Assembly: GCF_024721175.1 (NCBI RefSeq)
Contig: NZ_CP099401.1
Span: 1-64,000, forward strand
DNA length: 64,000 bases
From: Rhizobium sp. Pop5
Lineage (GTDB): Bacteria; Pseudomonadota; Alphaproteobacteria; Rhizobiales; Rhizobiaceae
Direction of reading: 5' to 3'
The notes below the pieces were generated by a model that worked only from the letters and a program-made list of their open reading frames with translations, ran no database searches and was not told where the DNA came from. Position 1 is the stretch's first letter; every line of letters begins with the position of its first letter. The position numbers were made by a program, and so were the translations under genes. Below are positions 6,995-14,698 of the stretch, one piece after another.

Positions 6995-7572
6995 GCGGTG
7001 TCCTTATCCTCCCCGGCCTTTTCGGCTCGGGCGAAGGGCATTGGCAACAGTACTGGCTGCAGGATCAGCCGGACAGCCGTTGCGTTACCCAGGACGATTG
7101 GGATCATCCGAACCTCGACAGCTGGCTGCCGAGGCTGGAGGACGCGCTTGAAGAAGCCGGCGAGGCCTATCTGGTGGCCCATAGTCTCGGGTGCCTGCTG
7201 GCGGCCCGGCTAGCCGGACGAAGTGCGGCACGTCGCGTGAAGGGGGCATTGCTCGTTGCTCCATGTGATCTGCCGCCCACGGAAATTCTGCATCCCGGGC
7301 AAATCTCGTTCGGCGATATGCCGGCTGCTGCTCTGCCTTTCCCGAGCATCGTCATCGGCAGTATGAATGACGCTTACATGACGGTCGACCGTCTGACGCT
7401 GTTCGGCCGCCTGTGGAATGCCGAGACCAGGAATATCGGCCTTGCCGGGCACATCAATGTCGCCAGCGGCTTCGGCCGCTGGCGCACCGGCTACCGGTTA
7501 TTGGACGCATTGAAGGCGCGTTCGCGCACGCGAAAGCGTCTCGCTCCCCTGCCGTCGGTTTTTGCAGTGTGA
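6991..7572 (+). CDS. RBBP9/YdeN-family small serine hydrolase
   Basis: 193 aa alpha/beta hydrolase of the RBBP9/YdeN type. The catalytic triad is readable: Ser65 in AHSLG, Asp127 in GSMNDAYM and His154 in GHIN. The N-terminus LILPGLFGSGEGHWQQYW is the family signature. The natural substrate of bacterial members is not established. The start overlaps the stop of the 50 aa membrane peptide, and a 102 aa gene follows 12 bp downstream, so it is the only recognisable enzyme in this micro-operon. Confidence 0.85.
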   Translation: MSGVLILPGLFGSGEGHWQQYWLQDQPDSRCVTQDDWDHPNLDSWLPRLEDALEEAGEAYLVAHSLGCLLAARLAGRSAARRVKGALLVAPCDLPPTEILHPGQISFGDMPAAALPFPSIVIGSMNDAYMTVDRLTLFGRLWNAETRNIGLAGHINVASGFGRWRTGYRLLDALKARSRTRKRLAPLPSVFAV

Positions 7573-7584
7573 GATGGAGCTGGA

Positions 7585-7893
7585 ATGTCCGACATTGTCG
7601 CCGACCTCTTGCACCTCAGCGAAGATCCCGATGCCGATCCGAGAAGCAGACGGCGGCAGACGATGGAGCGACTGGTGCAGGCGCTGCTTGCCATGGTCGA
7701 TAGCGGATTCGGTCCGGACGACGTGCAGAACCGCCATTCGATCATCCATTTGACCACGATCATCCGCGACATGACCGGAAGGATCGCCGAGGCAGACGAT
7801 GCGACATTCCAGGCAATCGTCAGGGAGGCGGCGATGCTGATACGCAGCTTGGAACGCCGCCGAGCCGATGCAGCCAGGTTTACCGTGCATTGA
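7585..7893 (+). CDS. Hypothetical helical protein, 102 aa
   Basis: MSDIVADLLHLSEDPDADPRS start; almost entirely alpha-helical by composition, with heptad-like hydrophobic spacing (MERLVQALLAMVDSGF, IIHLTTIIRDMTGRIAEA, FQAIVREAAMLIRSLERRR). GGAG precedes the ATG by five bases. No family recognised. Last gene of the rightward run; a strong hairpin at 7931-7950 lies between it and the convergent tauC-like gene. Confidence 0.65.
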   Translation: MSDIVADLLHLSEDPDADPRSRRRQTMERLVQALLAMVDSGFGPDDVQNRHSIIHLTTIIRDMTGRIAEADDATFQAIVREAAMLIRSLERRRADAARFTVH

Positions 7894-7930
7894 CGCGCGA
7901 CCTCCCGGAGCATGAGCAGGCGGCGATCCT

Positions 7931-7950
7931 GCGGGGCGAAGGCGCCCCGC
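7931..7950. terminator. Convergent hairpin between the micro-operon and tauC
   Basis: GCGGGGCG (7931-7938), AAGG loop, CGCCCCGC (7943-7950): a perfect 8-bp stem immediately beside the tauC-like stop. It lies between two converging genes and has no long T-run, so it is a likely bidirectional transcription end or mRNA 3' stabiliser. Confidence 0.55.
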
Positions 7951-8805
7951 TCAGAGTTTGCCCTTCCACGGCACCAGGAACGCCTCCAGAAAACGAATGA
8001 CGGCCGAGAAGGTGAAGGCGCAGATCGCGATGATGGCGATGCCGACGAAGACGACGTCGGTTGCCAGGAACTGCGAGGCCGACATGATCATGAAGCCGAT
8101 TCCGCGCGTCGAGGCGATCAATTCGGCGGCAACCAGAGTGCCCCAGCCGACGCCGAGCGCAATGCGGATTCCGGTCAGGATTTCGGGCAGGGCGGATGGC
8201 AGGACGATGTCGAGGAAGAGCTGCAGGCGGCTCGCGCCCAGCGAACGTGCGGCATTGACGCGTTCGATCGGGAGCGAGCGAACACCGGCCTGGGCCGAGA
8301 GGCAGATCGGCGCGAACATCGCAAGCACCAGCAGCGTGATCTTCGATGTCTCGCCGATGCCGAGCCAGATGATCATCAGTGGCAGGTAGGAGAGCGGCGG
8401 AAGCGGCCAGTAGAACTCGATCGGCGCGTCGAGCACGCCTTTTGCCCAGCGGTTGAGGCCCATGAGCAAGCCGAGCGGAATGCCGGCGGAGATGGCGATA
8501 AGGGCTGCGACCACGATGCGGAACAGGCTCGCAAAGACATGTTCGGACAGCGACGCCCCGGCATAACCGTCGTGATAGATGACGCCGAACTGCGTCAGCA
8601 CTTCGTCAGGGCGCGGCAGGAAGAGGTGCGGAACGACGCCGAGCGCGGATACGACCCACCACAGGAGCAGGATGGCGAGGGCCGTGGCAATGCTGATCGC
8701 CACCGTGGATTTTTCGCCGGCGCCGAAGCCTGCCATTTTCACCAGCTTGACTTGGCGGTCCGCGGGATCGCCTGTAATCGGCCTGGCCTGGACTATATCG
8801 CTCAT
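7951..8805 (-). CDS. tauC: Taurine/sulfonate-type ABC transporter permease
   Basis: 284 aa inner-membrane permease of the nitrate/sulfonate/taurine group (TauC/SsuC). Several hydrophobic spans are present ([21 protein letters not shown] near the N-terminus), and the EAA-type coupling loop reads [34 protein letters not shown]. The start overlaps the end of the ATPase gene by four bases. Third gene of the leftward tauABC-like operon. No sulfonate dioxygenase (TauD) accompanies it, so the substrate could be another sulfonate or a related small anion. Confidence 0.88.
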   Translation of the reverse strand: MSDIVQARPITGDPADRQVKLVKMAGFGAGEKSTVAISIATALAILLLWWVVSALGVVPHLFLPRPDEVLTQFGVIYHDGYAGASLSEHVFASLFRIVVAALIAISAGIPLGLLMGLNRWAKGVLDAPIEFYWPLPPLSYLPLMIIWLGIGETSKITLLVLAMFAPICLSAQAGVRSLPIERVNAARSLGASRLQLFLDIVLPSALPEILTGIRIALGVGWGTLVAAELIASTRGIGFMIMSASQFLATDVVFVGIAIIAICAFTFSAVIRFLEAFLVPWKGKL

Positions 8806-9590
8806 GCGGCGCTCCTGAAATCTTCGCTGCTGTGGAGAATGGCTCGGATCTCCTCGCGCAGTTCGGCAAATTGCGGTGACGCCTTAATCGATCGGGCATC
8901 GCCTGTTTCGGCAAAACGACGGATGAAATCGAGATCGAAACGCGCAACGACGCGCCCGGGCCGCGGCGACATGACGAGCACCTGCGTGCCCAGGAACAGA
9001 GCCTCTTCGATCGAATGCGTGATGAAGAAAACCTTCTTTGCCGTCTTGTTCCAGACGGACACCAGCAGTTCCTGCATCTGCTCGCGCGTCAGGCTGTCGA
9101 GCGCGCCGAACGGCTCGTCCATCAGCAGGATGTCGGGATTTGTTGCCAGAGCCCGTGCGATGCCGACGCGCTGGCGCATGCCGCCTGATAGCTCGTAGGG
9201 GAAGGCACCGGCGAATTCGGCAAGGCCGACGAGCCCGAGAAGCTCCAGAGCGCGAGTTTGGCGCTCTTTCCGGGCTACGCCGGCGAATTTCAAACCGAGC
9301 GCGACATTGTCGACGACGGATTTCCAGGGCAGGAGCGAGTCCTTCTGAAAGACGACACCGCGATCGGCGCCCGGCCGTTCGACCGCGCGGCCATCGAGCG
9401 TGATCCGGCCATCCGAAAGCGGAAGAAAACCCGCAATCGCGTTGAGAAGGGTTGATTTGCCGCAGCCCGAGGCCCCGAGTGCGACGACGAAACCGCGTTC
9501 GGGAATATCGAAAGACACGCGATCAAGCGCGTGCACGGTCCGCCCGTCGCGGGCTGCGAAGAAAACGCTGGCGTGGTCGACTTTAAGCAT
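8802..9590 (-). CDS. tauB: Taurine/sulfonate-type ABC transporter ATP-binding protein
   Basis: 262 aa cytoplasmic ATPase energising the importer. Walker [12 protein letters not shown] (39-49), Q-loop FQKDSLLPW, signature LSGGMRQ (134-140), Walker [13 protein letters not shown] (154-165) and switch His in [10 protein letters not shown]. The Pro-Trp after the Q-loop (LLPW) is typical of the TauB/SsuB/NrtD group. It lies between the binding-protein gene and the permease gene; a 12-bp perfect hairpin separates it from the former. Confidence 0.9.
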   Translation of the reverse strand: MLKVDHASVFFAARDGRTVHALDRVSFDIPERGFVVALGASGCGKSTLLNAIAGFLPLSDGRITLDGRAVERPGADRGVVFQKDSLLPWKSVVDNVALGLKFAGVARKERQTRALELLGLVGLAEFAGAFPYELSGGMRQRVGIARALATNPDILLMDEPFGALDSLTREQMQELLVSVWNKTAKKVFFITHSIEEALFLGTQVLVMSPRPGRVVARFDLDFIRRFAETGDARSIKASPQFAELREEIRAILHSSEDFRSAA

Positions 9591-9610
9591 ATGGGAACTC
9601 GCACGTTAGG

Positions 9611-9636
9611 CGCCGGCGCGGCAAGCCGCGCCGGCG
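9611..9636 (-). other. Intercistronic hairpin behind the tauA-like gene
   Basis: CGCCGGCGCGGC (9611-9622), AA, GCCGCGCCGGCG (9625-9636): a perfect 12-bp inverted repeat starting 11 bases after the tauA stop on the minus strand, with no T-run after it. Probably an mRNA-stabilising or attenuating element that keeps the binding protein more abundant than the membrane components. Confidence 0.6.
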
Positions 9637-9646
9637 TCGGGGAGGA

Positions 9647-10660
9647 TCAGTTGCTGACGCCGGCGAGCGCATCCGCGGTGACGAAGTTTCCGTAATTGTC
9701 CAGCACGCCGGATACCTTGCCCTGCTCCTTCAGGAAGGATGCTGTGTCCTTGAGGATCTTGCCGGCGCCCGCCTTTTCGCCGCCGCCGAGCCAGGCATCC
9801 GACGCCTGGACTTCGGGGGAAAGCAGCGTCAGGTTCTTCAGTGCCGAGGCCTGCTGCTCGGGCGTTCCGCCGAGAAGCTTGGCGAGCGACTTGGCGTTGT
9901 CGCTGTCGGGACCCCAGGCGGCTTTGTCCGAAGCGAAGGATGCGTAATATTTGGTGATGACCGAGGCGAAGCCCTTGAGGAATTCCGGGTTATCGGCGGC
10001 GAACTTCGAGGTCGCGACCCAGGCCGAGAAGGTCGGCGCACCCTTGTCCGCCACATCCTTCGAGGTCACGAGCACCTTGCCGTTCTTCTTCAGTTCGGTC
10101 AGCGCCGGATCCCAGACGAAGCCGCCGTCGATATCGCCGCGATTATAGCTGGCGACGATCTCGGGCTGCGGAATTGCGAAGACCTGGACGTCCTTCTCGG
10201 TCAGGCCGAGCGATTTGATCAGCGCCAGGAGCTGATAGTGGTCGGTGGAAACAGGCGCGGCGGCAAGCTTCTTGCCTTTGAGGTCATTCAGGCTTTCGAT
10301 GCCGGAACCGTTGCGGACGACGAGAGCCTCGTCGATTCCCGAGATGGAGGCGAGGTAGAAGGCCTTGACCTCCAGCCCGCGCGACACCGCAGCCGCAAAC
10401 GGGCTGGAGCCGACATAGCCGACCTGGACATCGCCCGAGGCAATGGCCGCAAAGATCTCGGCGCCGGAATTGAACCTGCGAAAGTCGATGTCGTATCCCG
10501 TCGACTTGGCGAATTCACCATTCGCGATTGCCACCGAAGACGGCAGGGCGTCGGTCTGATAGCCGACGACAACCTTCTTGTCCGCCGCTTCGGCGACAAC
10601 AGCCGCCGCAAAAGTGCCGACGCCGATTGCGATCGCGGCAACTAATTTTTTGAAATTCAT
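9647..10660 (-). CDS. tauA: Taurine/sulfonate-type ABC periplasmic binding protein
   Basis: 337 aa periplasmic ligand-binding protein. A Sec signal peptide is clear (MNFKKLVAAIAIGVGTFAAA, cleavage probably after AEAA near residue 26). The mature part begins KVVVGYQTDALPSSVAIANG and contains FNSGAEIFAAIASGDVQVGYVGSSPFAAAVSRG and DIDGGFVWDPALTELKKNG, the usual TauA ligand-site pattern. First gene of the leftward operon; promoter region upstream contains TTTATAGAC. Taurine itself is a family-based guess. Confidence 0.88.
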   Translation of the reverse strand: MNFKKLVAAIAIGVGTFAAAVVAEAADKKVVVGYQTDALPSSVAIANGEFAKSTGYDIDFRRFNSGAEIFAAIASGDVQVGYVGSSPFAAAVSRGLEVKAFYLASISGIDEALVVRNGSGIESLNDLKGKKLAAAPVSTDHYQLLALIKSLGLTEKDVQVFAIPQPEIVASYNRGDIDGGFVWDPALTELKKNGKVLVTSKDVADKGAPTFSAWVATSKFAADNPEFLKGFASVITKYYASFASDKAAWGPDSDNAKSLAKLLGGTPEQQASALKNLTLLSPEVQASDAWLGGGEKAGAGKILKDTASFLKEQGKVSGVLDNYGNFVTADALAGVSN

Positions 10661-10757
10661 CTTGAGCCCCTTTGTTCAGGGCCACATCCGGCCCTTGATC
10701 TCACCCGCAAAAGGGTAATGGTTGAGAACGGCCTAGCGGGAGAAATAACAAACTATA

Positions 10758-10766
10758 TTTATAGAC
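10758..10766. promoter_or_regulatory. TTTATAGAC word upstream of tauA
   Basis: Second copy of the 9-mer found at 6278-6286. Read on the tauA strand it sits in GTCTATAAATATAG, which also contains a CTATA-AA-TATAG inverted repeat and a -10-like TATAAAT. Candidate sulfur-starvation regulator site, inference only. Confidence 0.3.
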
Positions 10767-11021
10767 TAAGAAGACATTTGTTTTCGTGATTCCGTCGCTT
10801 GCGCGATCCCAAGGACGAGTGAGCGAAGGTCTTCGAAGTTTCAGTGGCGCGTCGCATCGTCGGATGCCGTTTGCATATTCGGCTCCGGCCCGACGATGAT
10901 CGATCAGGTTTGGGCTCTCCGCGCCCCCGTCCGTAATGGCAGGCTCGACGTGCTTTTTCGCGCTGCGGCCGCCGCGGATTGCCCAGGCATAGGCTGACGA
11001 TCCCGGATTGACGCGGTGCTG

Positions 11022-11069
11022 TTGAATTGCCTGCCGCCGGCAGCTACAGTATCTGGTACGCCATAATAC
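11022..11069 (+). promoter_or_regulatory. Promoter and GntR operator of the gntR gene
   Basis: -35 TTGAAT (11022-11027), 17-bp spacer, -10 TACAGT (11045-11050). TGGTACGCCATAATA follows at 11054-11068, around the predicted transcription start. Its TGGTAnnCCA core is a FadR/FCD-type GntR operator pattern. The position fits negative autoregulation. Confidence 0.6.
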
Positions 11070-11136
11070 GATTTCCGAATTCGACTGCCGCGGCGATGTT
11101 CGTACGCATTAAGCTGGTCCAACAATGAGGTGCAGA

Positions 11137-11832
11137 ATGAGCGGTGCTCTGAAGGAGGCAACAATCAGGGTCGAGCGTCCTGCGAAGACATTGCGGGAAT
11201 TGGCGCTCGACAAAGTCCGCGAAGCCATTGTGAATGGATATTTCCGTCCCGGCGACCGCCTTGTCGAACGCGATCTCTGCGCCCAGCTCGGCGTCAGCCG
11301 GACCGTCGTGCGCGAAGTTCTAAGGCACCTGGAATCGGAAGGCCTCGTTGCCAATCTGCCGAACAAAGGGCCGATCGTCGCCCAGCTCGATATCGAGGAA
11401 GCCAAACAGATTTATGAGATCCGCGGCGCGCTTGAAGGCATGGCCGCCCGGCTGTGCGCGGAACGCGGCAGCCCCGAGATTGTCGATGCGCTGGAAGAAT
11501 CCCTCACCGGAATCCGTAACAGCTACCGCGACAATGATATGGCGGCTGTGCTCGCGAATACGTCTTCCTTCTATCAGACCCTGTTCACGATGGTCGACAG
11601 GCACGTCGCCTGGGGTGTCGTCAACCTTCTCACCGTGCGCATAAACCACTTGCGCTCGATGACGATCAAGACGGAGCGGCGCGGCATCGAAGGGCCGGCG
11701 CAGATGTCGAAGATCGTCGATGCCATCCGTCGCGGCGACGGCGAGGGCGCCTACCGGGCGGCGATGGACCATGTCGCCGCCGCCTGCGCAATCGCCGAAG
11801 CGGTGTTGTCGGCCAAGAAATCCGCCGAGTAA
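11137..11832 (+). CDS. GntR-family regulator with FCD ligand domain
   Basis: 231 aa repressor-type regulator. N-terminal winged HTH (LRELALDKVREAIVNGYFRPGDRLVERDLCAQLGVSRTVVREVLRHLESEGLV), then the all-helical FCD domain with metal/ligand His positions (TMVDRHVAWG, INHLRSM, AMDHVAAA). I chose ATG 11137 because TGAGGTG at 11126-11132 is a good ribosome-binding site; ATG 11125 is an alternative. Three copies of its likely operator flank it (11054, 11965 and 12264), so it probably controls itself and the catabolic cassette starting at 12305. Confidence 0.9.
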   Translation: MSGALKEATIRVERPAKTLRELALDKVREAIVNGYFRPGDRLVERDLCAQLGVSRTVVREVLRHLESEGLVANLPNKGPIVAQLDIEEAKQIYEIRGALEGMAARLCAERGSPEIVDALEESLTGIRNSYRDNDMAAVLANTSSFYQTLFTMVDRHVAWGVVNLLTVRINHLRSMTIKTERRGIEGPAQMSKIVDAIRRGDGEGAYRAAMDHVAAACAIAEAVLSAKKSAE

Positions 11833-11964
11833 GGCCAGACAGCCGCCGCAGCTTCCATTGGAGGCCGGGCGAAGCATTCGTGCCATCGATCACTTATCAT
11901 CATGCCAATCACGAATCCGGAGAGTCGGTACTCCCGGCTTGACACGCAAGTTTGCGCGATGTGA

Positions 11965-11979
11965 TGGTATGCCATAATA
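11965..11979 (+). promoter_or_regulatory. GntR-type operator, orphan copy
   Basis: TGGTATGCCATAATA, 13 of 15 bases common to all three copies in the window. TTGACA lies 20 bp upstream at 11939-11944. No gene follows for 325 bp, so it may serve repressor looping or an unrecognised transcript. Confidence 0.55.
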
Positions 11980-12057
11980 AATAACATATAAGGCGGCATT
12001 ACCGGAATCTTGAGCAGCCTGCTTCTTGCGCGCCTGCGGGCCGGCCTTCGCAAGGTC

Positions 12058-12073
12058 TTTGTCAGCTGACAAC
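12058..12073. promoter_or_regulatory. Second parS-like palindrome
   Basis: TTTGTCAGCTGACAAC: the inner 14 bases TTGTCAGCTGACAA (12059-12072) are a perfect palindrome identical to the core of the site at 2218-2233, and the right half matches the repABC parS pattern fully (AAC end). Likely an additional RepB binding site. Confidence 0.6.
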
Positions 12074-12246
12074 GATGGGCAGAAATGGAGAGACTGTTGC
12101 CGGGCCTAAGCGTGTTTCGTTGGCCAGCTTGGAAATCCTTGGGCATGGAGTGACGGGGCTGCGGTCAATGCGGCGTGCCAGCAGAACTGGTAATGTGTTG
12201 TTTTGGCAGGGTATTTTAAGGATGGCTCGCGGATCCTAGAACCAAC

Positions 12247-12278
12247 TTGACACTACGATACTATGGTATACCATAATA
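12247..12278 (+). promoter_or_regulatory. Promoter and GntR operator of the oxygenase cassette
   Basis: TTGACA (12247-12252) and CATAAT (12272-12277) with 19-bp spacing. The operator TGGTATACCATAATA (12264-12278) overlaps the -10; its core ATGGTATACCAT (12263-12274) is a perfect 12-bp palindrome. Repressor binding here would block transcription of the gene at 12305. Confidence 0.6.
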
Positions 12279-12304
12279 CCTAATAACGGGATTGAGGTAT
12301 TCAG

Positions 12305-12907
12305 ATGGCCATTCAAATTCGCAAGACGGGACTGCAGATCGAAACGACGCTGATCGAGGGCGGCAAAGCTGCGGCCGTGCCGCTGAAACTGTTTTCGGCC
12401 TTCGCCGTCGTGAACAACCCCTGGGCGGGGCGGGGCTTCGTCGAAGACCTCAAGCCGGAAATCCATGAGGCAGCCCCCGTGCTCGGCGAATTGCTGACCA
12501 AGATGATCATCGACGCGGTCGGCTCCGGCGAGGCTGTCGAAGGCTACGGAAAGGCCGCCGTCGTCGGTCTGAACGGCGAGATCGAACACGCATCCGCGCT
12601 GATCCACACGCTGCGCTTCGGCAATTTTTATCGCCAGGCCGTCGGCGCAAAGTCCTATCTCGCCTTCTGCAATACGCGCGGGCCCGCCAACGCGCCCATC
12701 ATGATCCCGCTGATGGACAAGAACGACGAAGGCCGCCGCTCGCACTACCTGACCATCCAGACGTCGATCCCCGACGCGCCGGCTGCCGATGAGATCGTCG
12801 TGGCTCTCGGTGCTTCGGTGGGTGGGCGTCCTCATCATCGCATCGGCGACCGCTATCAGGATCTCAAAGATCTGGGGCAGGATGTTGCCAATCCGGCGGG
12901 CGTTTGA
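12305..12907 (+). CDS. DUF1185 ("amino acid synthesis" family) protein
   Basis: 200 aa protein of the PF06684 family: MAIQIRKTGLQIETTLIEGG, then VVNNPWAGRGFVEDL, GYGKAAVVGLNGEIEHASALIHTLRFGNFYRQAVGAKSYL and HYLTIQTSIPDAPAADEIVVALGASVGGRPHHRIGDRYQDL. These conserved blocks span the whole length, so the gene looks intact. Known structures of the family are trimeric with a chorismate-mutase-like fold; no reaction is established to my knowledge. First gene of the GntR-controlled cassette. An enzymatic role in hydrolysing or rearranging a ring intermediate is my inference from its neighbours. Confidence 0.85.
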   Translation: MAIQIRKTGLQIETTLIEGGKAAAVPLKLFSAFAVVNNPWAGRGFVEDLKPEIHEAAPVLGELLTKMIIDAVGSGEAVEGYGKAAVVGLNGEIEHASALIHTLRFGNFYRQAVGAKSYLAFCNTRGPANAPIMIPLMDKNDEGRRSHYLTIQTSIPDAPAADEIVVALGASVGGRPHHRIGDRYQDLKDLGQDVANPAGV

Positions 12908-12923
12908 AGGGGTGGGCTCTGAC

Positions 12924-13766
12924 ATGCAGGCAGCCGGATCGATCTCAGGCGCCGCTGCAGCGAAGGACGCCGGTGCCCTGTCTCGTGAGAGGACGGCAGG
13001 CGGGACGGCCTATCACGAGGCCGGGAGCGGCGAGCCGCTGGTCCTGATCCATGGCGTCGGCATGCGGCTCGAAGCGTGGGCTCCGCAGATCGCATCGCTG
13101 TCCGGCGGATATCGCGTTATCGCCGTCGACATGCCGGGGCACGGCGAGAGCGCAAAGCTGCCGGTCGGCAGTCGCCTCGAGGAGTTCGTCGCCTGGTTCG
13201 GAGGCTTTCTCGACGAGATGGAGATCAATTCAGTGAATGTCGCCGGGCATTCCATGGGTGCGCTGGTATCCGGAGGGGCGGCCGCGACGTTCGGTCGACG
13301 CATCAAGCGTGTCGCTTACCTCAATGGGGTCTATCGCCGTGACCCGGAAGCAAAGGCCGCCGTACTCGCGCGCGCCGCGGCCATTCCGGTGACGGGCGTG
13401 GATAAGGAAGGTCCGCTGGCGCGCTGGTTCGGCGATGATCCGGAGAGCAATGCTGCTCGTGAGCTGACGCGGAAATGGCTCAACCTCGTCGACCCCCAGG
13501 GCTATGCTGTCGCCTACGCGGCCTTCGCCGGCGGAGACGAGACCTATGCCGATGGCTGGAAAGACGTCCGTGGTCCGGCGCTGTTCTTGACGGGGTCCGA
13601 CGATCCGAATTCGACGCCCTTGATGGCGGAGCAAATGGCAGCGCTTGCGCCGAAGGGCTGGGTCCGCATCGTGCAGGGTCATCGTCATATGGTGAACCTG
13701 ACCGCGCCTGAAATCGTCAATTCGCTGCTCGCTGAGTGGCTGTCGTCCGGGGAGGATGAGCGATGA
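12924..13766 (+). CDS. Alpha/beta hydrolase
   Basis: 280 aa hydrolase with oxyanion motif LIHGVGM (41-47), nucleophile Ser110 in GHSMG, acid Asp226 or Asp227 in TGSDDP and base His255 in GHRHMVNL. The N-terminal ~25 residues are low-complexity, so a slightly later start is possible. I chose ATG 12924, 16 bp after the DUF1185 gene, with a purine-rich GAAGGGG upstream. The cap region is short, as in RutD-like or ester/C-C hydrolases. The stop overlaps the next start by four bases, placing it firmly in the cassette. Confidence 0.85.
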   Translation: MQAAGSISGAAAAKDAGALSRERTAGGTAYHEAGSGEPLVLIHGVGMRLEAWAPQIASLSGGYRVIAVDMPGHGESAKLPVGSRLEEFVAWFGGFLDEMEINSVNVAGHSMGALVSGGAAATFGRRIKRVAYLNGVYRRDPEAKAAVLARAAAIPVTGVDKEGPLARWFGDDPESNAARELTRKWLNLVDPQGYAVAYAAFAGGDETYADGWKDVRGPALFLTGSDDPNSTPLMAEQMAALAPKGWVRIVQGHRHMVNLTAPEIVNSLLAEWLSSGEDER

Positions 13767-14698
13767 CAATCCAGACTGTCGATCCAAGGGCATTGCGCGA
13801 CGCATTCGGCGCTTTTCCCACAGGCGTAACCGTCGTCACCGCTTGCGACGGGGAGGGGAACCCGATCGGGTTCACGGCGAATTCCTTCACTTCCGTCTCC
13901 CTCAACCCGCCGCTGCTCCTCGTTTGTCTCGCCAAGACCTCGCGCAATTTCGCGACCATGACCGGAGCGCGGCATTTCGCGATCAACGTGCTGTCGGAAA
14001 CGCAGAAGGACGTCTCGAACACCTTCGCGCGTCCTGTCGAAGACCGGTTTGCGGCAGTCGAATGGGCCAAGGGATCATCGGGCTGCCCAGTCTTCTCGAG
14101 CGTTGCGGCATGGTTCGAATGCGCCATGGAGCAGGTCATCGAGGCCGGTGACCACGTCATCCTGATGGGACGCATCGAATCCTTCGACAATAGCGGCCGC
14201 AACGGTCTCGGTTATGCCCGTGGCGGCTACTTCACGCCGACGCTGGCAAGCAAGGCGGTTTCCGCCGCAGCCGAAGGCAATATCGAACTTGCGGCCGTCG
14301 TCGAACGCCGCGGAGAAGTTCTGCTCCTCGGCGAGGACGTGCTTTCTCTCCCATGCATTGACGCCCATGACGGCAACCCGACCGAGACGCTGGAAAAATA
14401 CCTGGAGACGCTCACCGGGCTGAAGGTCAGCATTGGCTTTCTCTACTCGGTTTACGAAGGCAAGAGCGACGGCAAGCAGCACATCGTCTACCACGCCGTC
14501 GCCGGCGATGGGGAGCCCGCCAGCGGCCGGTTCCTGAAGCCCGACGCCTTATCGGGCGCGCAATTCAAGACCAGTTCGACCGCAGACATCGTCAACCGTT
14601 TCGCGATGGAAAGCTCGATCGGTAATTTCGGCGTCTATTTCGGTGACGAGACCGGCGGCAAAGTTCATCCCATTCCAGCCAAGGGCGCAAAAGCATGA
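13763..14698 (+). CDS. Flavin reductase with C-terminal Nudix-like domain
   Basis: 311 aa. Residues 1-165 are a flavin-reductase-like domain (FGAFPTGVTVVTACDGEGNPIGFTANSFTSVSLNPPLLLVCLAKTS, then GHVI-type region around DHVILMGRIESF), expected to supply reduced FMN/FAD to the luciferase-like enzyme encoded next. Residues about 175-300 look like a degenerate Nudix domain (GNPTETLEKYLETLTGLKVSIGFLYSVYE) lacking the REUXEE acidic box, so it is probably a ligand-sensing or structural module rather than a hydrolase. Such fusions are much longer than single-domain HpaC/RutF reductases. Coupled by overlaps to both neighbours. Confidence 0.87.
   Translation: MTIQTVDPRALRDAFGAFPTGVTVVTACDGEGNPIGFTANSFTSVSLNPPLLLVCLAKTSRNFATMTGARHFAINVLSETQKDVSNTFARPVEDRFAAVEWAKGSSGCPVFSSVAAWFECAMEQVIEAGDHVILMGRIESFDNSGRNGLGYARGGYFTPTLASKAVSAAAEGNIELAAVVERRGEVLLLGEDVLSLPCIDAHDGNPTETLEKYLETLTGLKVSIGFLYSVYEGKSDGKQHIVYHAVAGDGEPASGRFLKPDALSGAQFKTSSTADIVNRFAMESSIGNFGVYFGDETGGKVHPIPAKGAKA

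Larger units (their letters stand above)
10661..11136. other. Intergenic region between tauA and the GntR gene
   Basis: 476 bp without a convincing gene. It holds the tauA-side promoter area (AT-rich about 10735-10790), the TTTATAGAC word at 10758-10766, a short inverted repeat AGGGCC/GGCCCT just upstream of tauA, and at its right end the promoter and operator of the GntR gene. The central part 10800-11010 shows nothing I can assign. Confidence 0.5.
11833..12304. other. 472-bp control region upstream of the oxygenase cassette
   Basis: No gene seen. Contains two GntR-type operators (11965-11979 and 12264-12278), two TTGACA boxes (11939-11944 and 12247-12252) and a parS-like palindrome (12059-12072). 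The left TTGACA and operator have no gene behind them for more than 300 bp. Confidence 0.55.

Noticed and set aside
7912..9198. A 428-residue open frame on the + strand
   Set aside because: It is antisense to the tauB and tauC-like genes, rich in Arg/Asp/His as expected for the shadow of a GC-rich gene, and has no recognisable domain.
10904..11164. 86-residue minus-strand frame upstream of the GntR gene
   Set aside because: No ribosome-binding site or family resemblance, and it overlaps the gntR promoter and start.
11751..12146. 131-residue minus-strand frame in the GntR control region
   Set aside because: Crosses the gntR 3' end, an operator and the parS-like palindrome; no motif supports coding.
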